A stretch of DNA of 7,919 nt from Verrucomicrobiales bacterium (GTDB taxonomy: Bacteria > Verrucomicrobiota > Verrucomicrobiia > Verrucomicrobiales > V1-33): assembly GCA_023253495.1 (NCBI GenBank), contig JALRGF010000230.1, positions 1 to 7,919 on the forward strand, written 5' to 3'. The translations under genes and the position numbers were made by a program. Below are positions 1 through 5,662 of this stretch, in pieces. Below the pieces are notes generated by a model. The model saw only the letters and a program-made list of their open reading frames with translations, did no database searches and was not told where the DNA came from. Numbering within the stretch: position 1 is the first letter of the stretch; each line of letters begins with the position of its first letter.

Positions 1-740
1 GGGGTATCGACCGGAGCGGGCGTGGATTCGCCGGCGTCGCTCTCCGGGGCCGCTTCGGTTTCCGGAGCGTTTTCCTCCGGTACGGGTCGGCGCGGCTGGG
101 GTGGCGGGCGGTCGCCGCGGGCCGAGTCTTCGACGATGAGGCGGCCGTTCGGCTGGCGCCGCATCCAGACCGTACGCAACAGACGCCCGGAATCGGCGGA
201 AAGATGCACGCTGCCGACCAAGGTGGCCTCGCGGTCGAGCAGGGTGAGTGTCCAGACCGGTTCATCGGTGTATTCGCGGCAGTGCAGCTTGTAGTTGATG
301 ACATCGAAGCCGACGCCAGCCTCCCGCGCGAGCTGCTCGGTCATGGCGAAGGCCTGGGTGGAATCGAGCTTCATGCGTTCGACCGCCAGAAACCCTTTGG
401 GCAGACGGTCGGGATAAAAGTCATCGCGGGGACCTTCATCGGTGACCCGGCCGTCGCCGACGCGGAATTCACGCAGCAGGTCGGGACGACCCGGGGCGGT
501 GGCAGTGACCCGCCATTCCAGAGGCTGGGGGTCGCCGGCGGTGCCGGTCATTTCGACGATCCGGTTCACGGCGGGGCGGCCGAAGCGGTCTTCGAGCAGG
601 CGCAGACTGAAGCGGGCCGGAACCTGGCCGCCGTCGCGGGCGGTGAGCGGGGCGACCAGGGCGAGGACGAGCAGGGCGCCGGGAAGGCGGCGGAGGACGG
701 ACAATCGGCGTCCGGCGGCGGGTGGCAGGCAGGCATTCAT
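1..740 (-). CDS. Exported protein of unknown function (C-terminus cut by window edge)
   Basis: I do not recognise the family. The frame is open from an ATG at 740 to the window edge, giving 246 residues with no stop. Residues 1-34 look like a Sec signal peptide: arginines at 11, 12, 17 and 18, a hydrophobic core (GALLVLALVAPLTA, 21-34), and likely cleavage after LTA34. The mature part is a soluble alpha/beta-looking region to about residue 210. Residues about 148-202 (INYKLHCREY, then VWTLTLLDRE, then VHLSADSGRLLRTVW) weakly resemble a PepSY-type pattern of beta strands ending in a D-x-G turn; that is inference. From about residue 210 the chain becomes rich in Pro, Glu, Asp and Ala, probably disordered. 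It lies downstream of rpsU and its terminator, so it is probably its own transcription unit. No Shine-Dalgarno sequence precedes the start. Coding is supported by the signal peptide and a normal residue composition, unlike the Gly/Arg-rich opposite-strand frames. Confidence 0.82.
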   Translation of the reverse strand, partial: MNACLPPAAGRRLSVLRRLPGALLVLALVAPLTARDGGQVPARFSLRLLEDRFGRPAVNRIVEMTGTAGDPQPLEWRVTATAPGRPDLLREFRVGDGRVTDEGPRDDFYPDRLPKGFLAVERMKLDSTQAFAMTEQLAREAGVGFDVINYKLHCREYTDEPVWTLTLLDREATLVGSVHLSADSGRLLRTVWMRRQPNGRLIVEDSARGDRPPPQPRRPVPEENAPETEAAPESDAGESTPAPVDT

Positions 741-782
741 CGGATACGGAGGAGGGGGTCGGCGGAGGCAGGGTGGCAGAGC

Positions 783-816
783 AAAGCGATCGCCCGGAGA
801 AAAGCGTCGCCCGGAG
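783..816. repeat. Imperfect 18-bp-period direct repeat upstream of the exported-protein gene
   Basis: Two copies occur head to tail: AAAGCGATCGCCCGGAG (783-799) and AAAGCGTCGCCCGGAG (801-816). They differ by one inserted base. They sit 43 to 76 bases upstream of the ATG at 740, where an operator or leader element could lie. The adjoining segment 810-847 also has inverted arms (CCCGGA at 810-815, TCCGGG at 842-847, and an inner AGCGA-AG-TCGCT hairpin), so the leader RNA could fold. Function is unknown; a chance duplication is possible. Confidence 0.5.
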
Positions 817-857
817 CGGAAATTTTCGAGCGAAGTCGCTTTCCGGGAAAAAGGAAT

Positions 858-885
858 AAAAAAAGACACTCCATGGGAGTGTCTT
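858..885 (-). terminator. Rho-independent terminator of rpsU
   Basis: On the minus strand the sequence reads AAGACACTCC, loop CAT, GGAGTGTCTT: a perfect 10-bp stem (arms 876-885 and 863-872 on the window). The run of seven T residues begins inside the 3' arm and extends to 858, followed by ATT. It starts 51 bases after the rpsU stop codon. The plus-strand side lacks a T tract, so it acts for minus-strand transcription only. It separates rpsU from the exported-protein gene. Confidence 0.9.
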
Positions 886-936
886 GGTTTCGGAGAGGAG
901 GTTGAGGAGAGGCGGAAGAAGGGTAAGGAGGAAGCC

Positions 937-1176
937 TCAGGCTTGCGGGGCAGGGGTGGCGCCTTCGGCGGTCCGCTTGTCGTACATCGAGAAGCGGAAC
1001 TTGATTTTGCCTTTTTTGGCGGCGTTGCGCGCCTTGCGGCGGGTGCGTTCGACCGGTGTTTCGTGGGCGCGCAGGCGACGCATCTCATCGAAGATGCCTT
1101 CGGATTCGAGTTTCGTTTTGAGGCGTTTGAGGGCGCGGTCGATGGACTCGCCTTTCTTGACTTGGATTTCGGGCAT
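937..1176 (-). CDS. rpsU: Small ribosomal subunit protein bS21
   Basis: A 79-residue basic protein of the bS21 family, a component of the 30S subunit near the 3' end of 16S rRNA and involved in initiation. The sequence shows the family pattern: MPEIQVKKGESIDRALKRLK at the N-terminus (valine-rich strand, then 'ES(I)DRALKRLK'), a middle segment with MRRLRAHETPVERTRRKAR (31-50) and the Lys/Arg-rich KKGKIKFRF stretch. Length is slightly above the usual 65-71 because of an 11-residue Ala/Pro-rich tail (TAEGATPAPQA). The ATG at 1176 is chosen because the family N-terminus begins there; the same frame continues upstream into secDF, but that part is non-coding shadow. No Shine-Dalgarno sequence precedes it. 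It has its own promoter (1215-1242) and terminator (858-885), so it is probably a single-gene unit after secDF. Confidence 0.95.
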   Translation of the reverse strand: MPEIQVKKGESIDRALKRLKTKLESEGIFDEMRRLRAHETPVERTRRKARNAAKKGKIKFRFSMYDKRTAEGATPAPQA

Positions 1177-1214
1177 GGATGGTCTGGTGCGGTATGGAAA
1201 TGAAAAGAGTTGGA

Positions 1215-1242
1215 ACAATAAGGGAGGCTGAATAACTGTCAA
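1215..1242 (-). promoter_or_regulatory. Sigma70-like promoter of rpsU
   Basis: On the minus strand a perfect -35 hexamer TTGACA (window 1237-1242) is followed, after 16 bases, by TATTGT (1215-1220), matching the -10 consensus at four of six positions. The expected start of transcription is near 1208, giving a leader of about 30 bases before the ATG at 1176. The -35 box lies 11 bases past the secDF stop codon, so rpsU can be expressed independently of the upstream operon. Confidence 0.7.
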
Positions 1243-1252
1243 CCCCGGGCTC

Positions 1253-3898
1253 TCAGAGCTTGCGCGGGGCGACTTCGCGTTCGAGCCCCTGCTGGGCGAG
1301 GGCGCGGGCGGCGGCGGCGTCGAGCACGTCCTGACGGAGGTCGACCTTGCGTTTGTTGACCCACCAGAGGACCACCGGAGCGGCGATGAAGATGGACGAG
1401 TAGGTGCCGATGAGGATACCGGCGAAGATGGTGAAGGAGAAATCACTGAGGGCCGGACCACCCATGAAGAAGAGGAAGAGCACGGTGATGAGCGTACAGA
1501 CCGAGGTGAGCAGGGTGCGGCTCAGGGTGCTGCTGATGGCGTCGTTCATGATGTCGCGGAGATCGCCCTTCTGGGTGGCGAGGTACTCGCGGATGCGGTC
1601 AAAGATGACGACGGTATCATTGACCGAGTAACCGGCGATGGTGAGCAGCGCGCCGATCTGAAGCAGGTTGATATCGCGACCGGTGATGATGAGCAGACCG
1701 ACGCAGAAGATGAGGTCGTGGAAGAGGGCGGCGAGGGCGCCGAGCGAGAAAGCGAATTCGAAGCGCAGGGTGAGGTAGGCGGCGATGCCGAGCACACCGA
1801 CGACCAGGGCGAGGATCGAGGTTTTGAGCATTTCCGTGCCGATCTGCGGGCCGACCTTCTCGATATTGCCGCGGGAGTCCGAGAGGTCCTCATTGGTGGC
1901 CTTTTCGATGGCGTTGAGCACGTCGTTGCCGAGGCCGGGGGACGTGCGGATTTCGAGGAACGATCCTCCCTGCACGGTATTCTTGCTCTGGGCGATGGCG
2001 CTTTTGTCGACCGAGCGGGCGGCTTGTTCGGCGGCGTCCGGATTCACGTTGGAGTGGCCGGCGATGATGATTTTGTCACCGCCGCGCAGATCGACCCCGA
2101 GGGCGTTGCCGCGTTTGACGGCCATCAGGCCGAGGCAGCCGAGGGTGATGACGATGGATGCCAGGACCCATTTCCGGGAGGCGCCCATGAAGTCGAACCG
2201 CCGGTTCCGGATCAGGTCGAGGAAGCTCAGTTTGGTGAGGTTGGGGAAGTAGGCGAAAACGGTGCGGGTGATGAGCAGGGAGCCGAAGAGGGAGGCGATG
2301 ATGCCGATGGTCAGGCTGACGGCGAACCCTTTGATGGTGCCCCCGCCGAGCCAGAAGAGGATGACGGCGGTGATGAGTGAGGTCATGTGGCCGTCGAAGA
2401 TGGCGGAGAAGGCGCGGTCGTAGGCGGCGGGCAGGGCGGCCTTGAGGGTTTTGCCGGCCTTGAGTTCCTCGCGCAGCCGTTCGTAGATGAGCACGTTGGC
2501 GTCGACGCCCATGCCGATGGTGAGGATGATACCGGCGATCCCGAGCATGGTCAGGGTCGAATGGGTGATGGCCATGAACCCGAAGAGGATGACCGTATTG
2601 ACGAGCAGGCCGAAGAGGGCGATAAGGCCGGCGGTCCGGTAATAGGCCATCATGAAGAGCAGGATGCCGGCGAGGCCGGCCACGCCGGCGAGCACGCCCT
2701 GCTTGATGGTGTCGGCGCCGTAGCTCGAGGTCACACTGTTCTCGTTGATGACCTTGAGCGGATTTTCGAGCGGGTTGTTGAGCGCGCTGGAGAGGTCGGC
2801 TGCTTCCTTTTCCGAGAACGACCCGCTGATTTCGATGTTGTCGCTGAGGACGGCGCGGATGGTGGGGGCGGAAATGATTTCGTTGTCGACCTTGATGGCG
2901 AGGCCCTGGCCGATGTTGCCGGTGGTGGCGGCCTCCATTTTTTTGGCGCCCTCGGAGTTCAGGCTGAGCAGGACCGCCCAGCCTTTGGCATCAAAGGCCG
3001 GCCGGGCCAGCTTGACGTCCTTGCCGGAGACGGCGGCCTGGTTGCGCACGACGATGGAGCCGAGGAAATAAACCTTGGAAATGCTGAAGACGTCGTTCTT
3101 GAATTTTCCGACAGCTTCGATGTAGCGGTCGCCGGCGAGGTCGGCGGCGGTGCCGCCCTCGATGGTGGCGGATTCTTCGACGGCCGCCTTCTTGCCTTCG
3201 AGAGTGAAGTCGCCCTTGGATTTGAAATCACGGATGTACCCGCGCAGGGAGGTCAGGCCTTTGGCTTTGAGGGACGCTTCCTCCTGTTTGGCGTCGTCCT
3301 TGATGCGCAGCAGCGGCAATTCGATGTAGCCGGGCTCGATGAGCGGTTCACCGGGTTTTTTGGCGGCGAGCAGCTGATCGCTCTGCGGGTGGACGAGGCG
3401 GAATTCGAGACGGGCGACCTTCTGGATCACCTCGCGGACGGCGTCAAAGTCCTCTTTGCGGACGCCGGGCATCTGGATTTCGAGGCGGTCGGTCCCCTGG
3501 GGGATGATGGCCATGTCGACAGTGCCGTAGGTGTTGAGGCGTTTTTCGAGGATGGCGCGCGCCTGTTCCTGGACCGCCTTGTCGACGACGCGTTCGGTGC
3601 CGTCGTCGGCTTTGGCCGGGTCGATCTTGACGGTGAACGAGCTGCCGCCCTTGAGGTCAATGCCCAGCGGCACGTTGCCGAAGAGGCGGCCGTCCTCGCC
3701 GCGCTGGTTTCCTTTGGTGAGGGTGGCCAGCAGCCCTCCGTCCTTGGGGGCGATGAAGACGAAGAGGCAGAAGACGGAGACGACCAGTCCGAGCAGGGTG
3801 CCGTACCGCCGTTTGCGGAGGCCGTCATCCGCCCCGAAGTAAAAGAAAAAGAGGGCGAGGACGGCGAGGCCGAACAGGAAGACGCTGAGGGCGGTCAT
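1253..3898 (-). CDS. secDF: Protein translocase subunit SecDF (fused SecD and SecF)
   Basis: An 881-residue inner-membrane protein that uses the proton gradient to help pull preproteins through SecYEG. It is a single-chain SecD-SecF fusion. SecD half: two hydrophobic segments (about 2-22 and 34-50), the GIDLKGG motif (79-85), a large periplasmic P1 region (about 86-398), then five membrane segments including GMGVDANVLIYERLREEL (462-479). SecF half: membrane segment about 577-594, GVDLRGG (601-607), a periplasmic domain, then five segments including GYSVNDTVVIFDRIRE (756-771). By recalled alignment to Thermus SecDF, D466, D761 and R794 would be the proton-path residues; all are present. One membrane segment more than the usual twelve is visible at the N-terminus. 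The ATG at 3898 follows yajC by 110 bases and has no Shine-Dalgarno sequence. No T-tract terminator follows the stop. Confidence 0.97.
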   Translation of the reverse strand: MTALSVFLFGLAVLALFFFYFGADDGLRKRRYGTLLGLVVSVFCLFVFIAPKDGGLLATLTKGNQRGEDGRLFGNVPLGIDLKGGSSFTVKIDPAKADDGTERVVDKAVQEQARAILEKRLNTYGTVDMAIIPQGTDRLEIQMPGVRKEDFDAVREVIQKVARLEFRLVHPQSDQLLAAKKPGEPLIEPGYIELPLLRIKDDAKQEEASLKAKGLTSLRGYIRDFKSKGDFTLEGKKAAVEESATIEGGTAADLAGDRYIEAVGKFKNDVFSISKVYFLGSIVVRNQAAVSGKDVKLARPAFDAKGWAVLLSLNSEGAKKMEAATTGNIGQGLAIKVDNEIISAPTIRAVLSDNIEISGSFSEKEAADLSSALNNPLENPLKVINENSVTSSYGADTIKQGVLAGVAGLAGILLFMMAYYRTAGLIALFGLLVNTVILFGFMAITHSTLTMLGIAGIILTIGMGVDANVLIYERLREELKAGKTLKAALPAAYDRAFSAIFDGHMTSLITAVILFWLGGGTIKGFAVSLTIGIIASLFGSLLITRTVFAYFPNLTKLSFLDLIRNRRFDFMGASRKWVLASIVITLGCLGLMAVKRGNALGVDLRGGDKIIIAGHSNVNPDAAEQAARSVDKSAIAQSKNTVQGGSFLEIRTSPGLGNDVLNAIEKATNEDLSDSRGNIEKVGPQIGTEMLKTSILALVVGVLGIAAYLTLRFEFAFSLGALAALFHDLIFCVGLLIITGRDINLLQIGALLTIAGYSVNDTVVIFDRIREYLATQKGDLRDIMNDAISSTLSRTLLTSVCTLITVLFLFFMGGPALSDFSFTIFAGILIGTYSSIFIAAPVVLWWVNKRKVDLRQDVLDAAAARALAQQGLEREVAPRKL

Positions 3899-3999
3899 GC
3901 GGGGACGTGACGGGCTGGGGTGAAAGAAGCGGGGCGGGAGGGGGGACGCGGTGCAGAGGCGGGGGTGGGAGGATGTACTCGGCCCCCGGGATCAGGCAA
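3895..3999 (-). other. Possible proline-rich leader ORF in the yajC-secDF spacer
   Basis: The reading frame of yajC stays open after its stop codon. From a TTG at 3999 it encodes 34 residues, 11 of them proline (for example HPPTPASAPRPPSRPA), and ends at a TGA that overlaps the secDF start as ATGA. There is no ATG or GTG start in the frame and no Shine-Dalgarno sequence. The spacer RNA is extremely C-rich: in 3899-3975 I count 48 C and 10 G in 77 bases. C-rich DNA gives proline codons and few stops by chance, so this may be no gene at all. The same segment could instead act as a Rho loading region. It is listed because of its exact fit to the spacer. Confidence 0.2.
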
Positions 4000-4008
4000 G
4001 GGGGGATC

Positions 4009-4380
4009 TCAGCCCTTGCTTTCCTCGGCCGGGACCTCGATGACGTCAGCGTCCGTGGATTTTTTGACGACGGCGGCGACGGCGGCCTTGTCGAGTTTGA
4101 TTTTGACGTTGTCGGCGATTTTGAGGGTCAGGGTTTTTTCCTGGAGGCTGGAGACCACGCCGTAGAGGCCGCCGGTGGTGACGATCTGGTCACCTCCCTT
4201 GAGGGCGGCGACCTGTGCGGCGAGTTCCTGTTGTTTTTTCCGCTGGGGCCGGATGAGCACGAAATAGAACATCACGAAGATGAGGATCATCGGCAACAGC
4301 TGGATGAGCGGGTTGCCGGCGGGTGGCTGACCGGTGGCGGGAGCGCCGGCCTGGGCGAGGAAGTGCAGAAGCGGGGTCAT
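4009..4380 (-). CDS. yajC: Preprotein translocase subunit YajC
   Basis: A 123-residue single-pass inner-membrane protein that associates with SecD and SecF in the holotranslocon. The N-terminal 24 residues are short and Pro/Gly/Ala-rich. A single membrane segment spans about residues 25-43 (PLIQLLPMILIFVMFYFVLI), followed by the family signature RPQRKKQQE (44-52). The cytoplasmic domain has the conserved GGDQIVTTGGLYGVV stretch (62-76) and ends in a charged VPAEESKG tail. Length is close to the usual 85-115. The ATG at 4380 overlaps the tgt stop as ATGA, which indicates translational coupling; no Shine-Dalgarno sequence is present. Its position between tgt and secDF is the standard gene order. 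Confidence 0.96.
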   Translation of the reverse strand: MTPLLHFLAQAGAPATGQPPAGNPLIQLLPMILIFVMFYFVLIRPQRKKQQELAAQVAALKGGDQIVTTGGLYGVVSSLQEKTLTLKIADNVKIKLDKAAVAAVVKKSTDADVIEVPAEESKG

Positions 4381-5564
4381 GGTGGTTGGGCTGAGGAGAT
4401 GGTGGTGGTGGTGGTGGTGAGACGTCGGGCGAGGTAGCGGGCGCTGAAGTCGTCCTTGAACTCGCGGAACGTGCCGGCCTCGATGTGCGTACGCGCCTGG
4501 CGCATGAGCGTGAGGTAAAAATGCAGGTTATGCAGGGTCAGGAGCCTCAGGCCGAGGATTTCCCCCGCCCTGACGAGATGGCGTATGTAGCCGCGTGAAA
4601 AGCCGGCGCAAGCGGAAGCGGTGCCTCCTTCGGGGTCGATGCCGCGCTCGTCGCGTTCGAACGGCTTGTTGCGCAGGTTGATCAGGCCGCCGGTGGTGAA
4701 GGCGGCGCCGTTGCGGGCGACGCGGGTGGGCAGGACGCAATCGAACATGTCGATGCCGAGCGAGATCATCTCCAGGAGCTGGGGCGGGGTGCCGACGCCC
4801 ATGACGTATCGGGGTTTGTTCTCCGGGAGCAGGGGAGCGGCCCAGCGGACGGCGTCGAGCATTTCGGTTTCGGCCTCGCCCACGCTGACCCCGCCGATGG
4901 CGTAGCCGTCAAAATCGAGAGGCACGAGATCGCGCGCCGCCTGTTCCCGGAGGTCGCGGAAGACGGACCCCTGGACGATGCCGAAGTGCCGCTGCAGCTG
5001 GCCATTATCGCACAGCGGCTGGTGGCGGTCGATCCATTCACGGCACCGCCGCGCCCACCGACCGGTCAGGGCCAGGCTTTTTTCGGCGTAGTCGCGTCCG
5101 CAGCCGTGGGGCGGGCATTCGTCGAAGAGCATGGCGATGTCCGAGGCGAGCACGCCCTGGATTTCCATGGCGGTTTCAGGGCCGAGGAAGAGGCGGGAGC
5201 CGTCGATGTGGCTCTGGAAGTGCACGCCGTCCTCGGTGATTTTGCGCAGCCCGCGGAGCGAGAACACCTGGAAGCCGCCGGAGTCCGTGAGGATCGGACG
5301 GGTCCACTGCTGGAACCGGTGGACCGAGCCGAAGTGGCGGATGACGTCGAGGCCCGGGCGGAGGTTGAGGTGGTAGGTATTGTTGAGGATGATCGGGGCG
5401 CCGAGCTCCTCGAGTTCGCGGGGGTGGACGGATTTGACGGTGGCTTGGGTGCCGACCGGCATGAAGACCGGTGTTTCGACCGCCCCGTGGGCCAGTTCCA
5501 GCCGGCCGGTGCGGGCGGCGGTGGCGGGGTCACGCGACTGGATGTGAAAAATCGATGAACTCAA
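4377..5564 (-). CDS. tgt: Queuine/preQ1 tRNA-ribosyltransferase (tRNA-guanine transglycosylase), variant zinc site
   Basis: A 395-residue cytosolic enzyme of the TGT family, which in bacteria replaces G34 with preQ1 in tRNAs with GUN anticodons during queuosine synthesis. Family motifs are clear: TPVFMPVGT (31-39), LTDSGGFQVFS (92-102, catalytic-pocket Asp94), FGIVQGS (194-200), FDGYAIGGVSVGE (218-230) and GIDMFDCVLPTRVARNG (270-286, probable nucleophile Asp272). The zinc motif CxCxxC is not intact: the segment reads DPEGGTASACAGFSRGY (310-326), so only the last Cys (C319) and His345 remain of the four ligands. The TTG at 5564 is chosen because it puts Phe6 where the family N-terminus begins. 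An in-frame ATG at 5669 overlaps the upstream stop and would add 35 Ser/Pro-rich residues. The C-terminus carries six threonines from an ACC repeat. It is coupled to yajC. queA is not next to it. Confidence 0.93.
   Translation of the reverse strand: MSSSIFHIQSRDPATAARTGRLELAHGAVETPVFMPVGTQATVKSVHPRELEELGAPIILNNTYHLNLRPGLDVIRHFGSVHRFQQWTRPILTDSGGFQVFSLRGLRKITEDGVHFQSHIDGSRLFLGPETAMEIQGVLASDIAMLFDECPPHGCGRDYAEKSLALTGRWARRCREWIDRHQPLCDNGQLQRHFGIVQGSVFRDLREQAARDLVPLDFDGYAIGGVSVGEAETEMLDAVRWAAPLLPENKPRYVMGVGTPPQLLEMISLGIDMFDCVLPTRVARNGAAFTTGGLINLRNKPFERDERGIDPEGGTASACAGFSRGYIRHLVRAGEILGLRLLTLHNLHFYLTLMRQARTHIEAGTFREFKDDFSARYLARRLTTTTTTISSAQPP
4400..4419. repeat. Trinucleotide microsatellite (TGG on plus, ACC in the coding strand)
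   Basis: Twenty bases of uninterrupted TGG repeat (six ACC codons in the tgt reading frame) encode the Thr tract at residues 383-388 of TGT, 13 to 8 residues from its C-terminus and 20 bases before the yajC start. Gain or loss of units would keep frame, so only the tail length would vary. Confidence 0.85.
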
Positions 5565-5573
5565 CGGGGCGCG

Positions 5574-5595
5574 GGTCGGGGAGCAGGTCGGGGAG
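5574..5595. repeat. Short tandem repeat just upstream of the tgt start
   Basis: GGTCGGGGAG occurs at 5574-5583 and again at 5586-5595, a 12-bp period (coding-strand CTCCCCGACC twice). It lies 10 to 31 bases upstream of the proposed TTG start in the 98-bp gap after the methyltransferase gene. I see no convincing -10 box or terminator in this gap (5565-5662), so tgt may be read through from the methyltransferase genes. Function is unknown. Confidence 0.5.
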
Positions 5596-5662
5596 TGGTC
5601 AAGGATGCACGAGGCGGAAGATGAGGAGAGAGGCGAATGCGCCGGGAGTGAGTCGGTGGCGG

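Noticed and set aside
204..905. A 233-codon plus-strand open frame at the left side
   Set aside because: It is antisense to the exported-protein gene, runs through the rpsU terminator hairpin and is Gly/Arg-rich; the minus-strand frame has a signal peptide and normal composition.
1249..1259. Palindrome GCTCTCAGAGC at the secDF stop as a terminator
   Set aside because: The stem is only four base pairs and no T tract follows it; the sequence after it is the rpsU promoter.
1177..1461. N-terminal extension of the rpsU frame into secDF
   Set aside because: The added 95 residues are Ser/Pro-rich shadow of secDF, and the bS21 family begins at the ATG at 1176, which has its own promoter.
2938..2944. 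Run of seven A in secDF mRNA as a programmed frameshift site
   Set aside because: It encodes Lys-Lys-Met inside a conserved, uninterrupted SecD frame, and nothing coding continues in the shifted frames.
2387..3910. A 507-codon plus-strand open frame opposite secDF
   Set aside because: It is dominated by Asp, Gly, Glu, Ala and Val as expected of the complement of a GC-rich gene, has no recognisable domain, and lies wholly over the clear SecDF coding frame.
3931..3969. G-rich plus strand as an RNA G-quadruplex
   Set aside because: The G-rich strand is the template for the minus-strand genes, so the transcript is C-rich. A DNA quadruplex remains possible but the last loop would be long.
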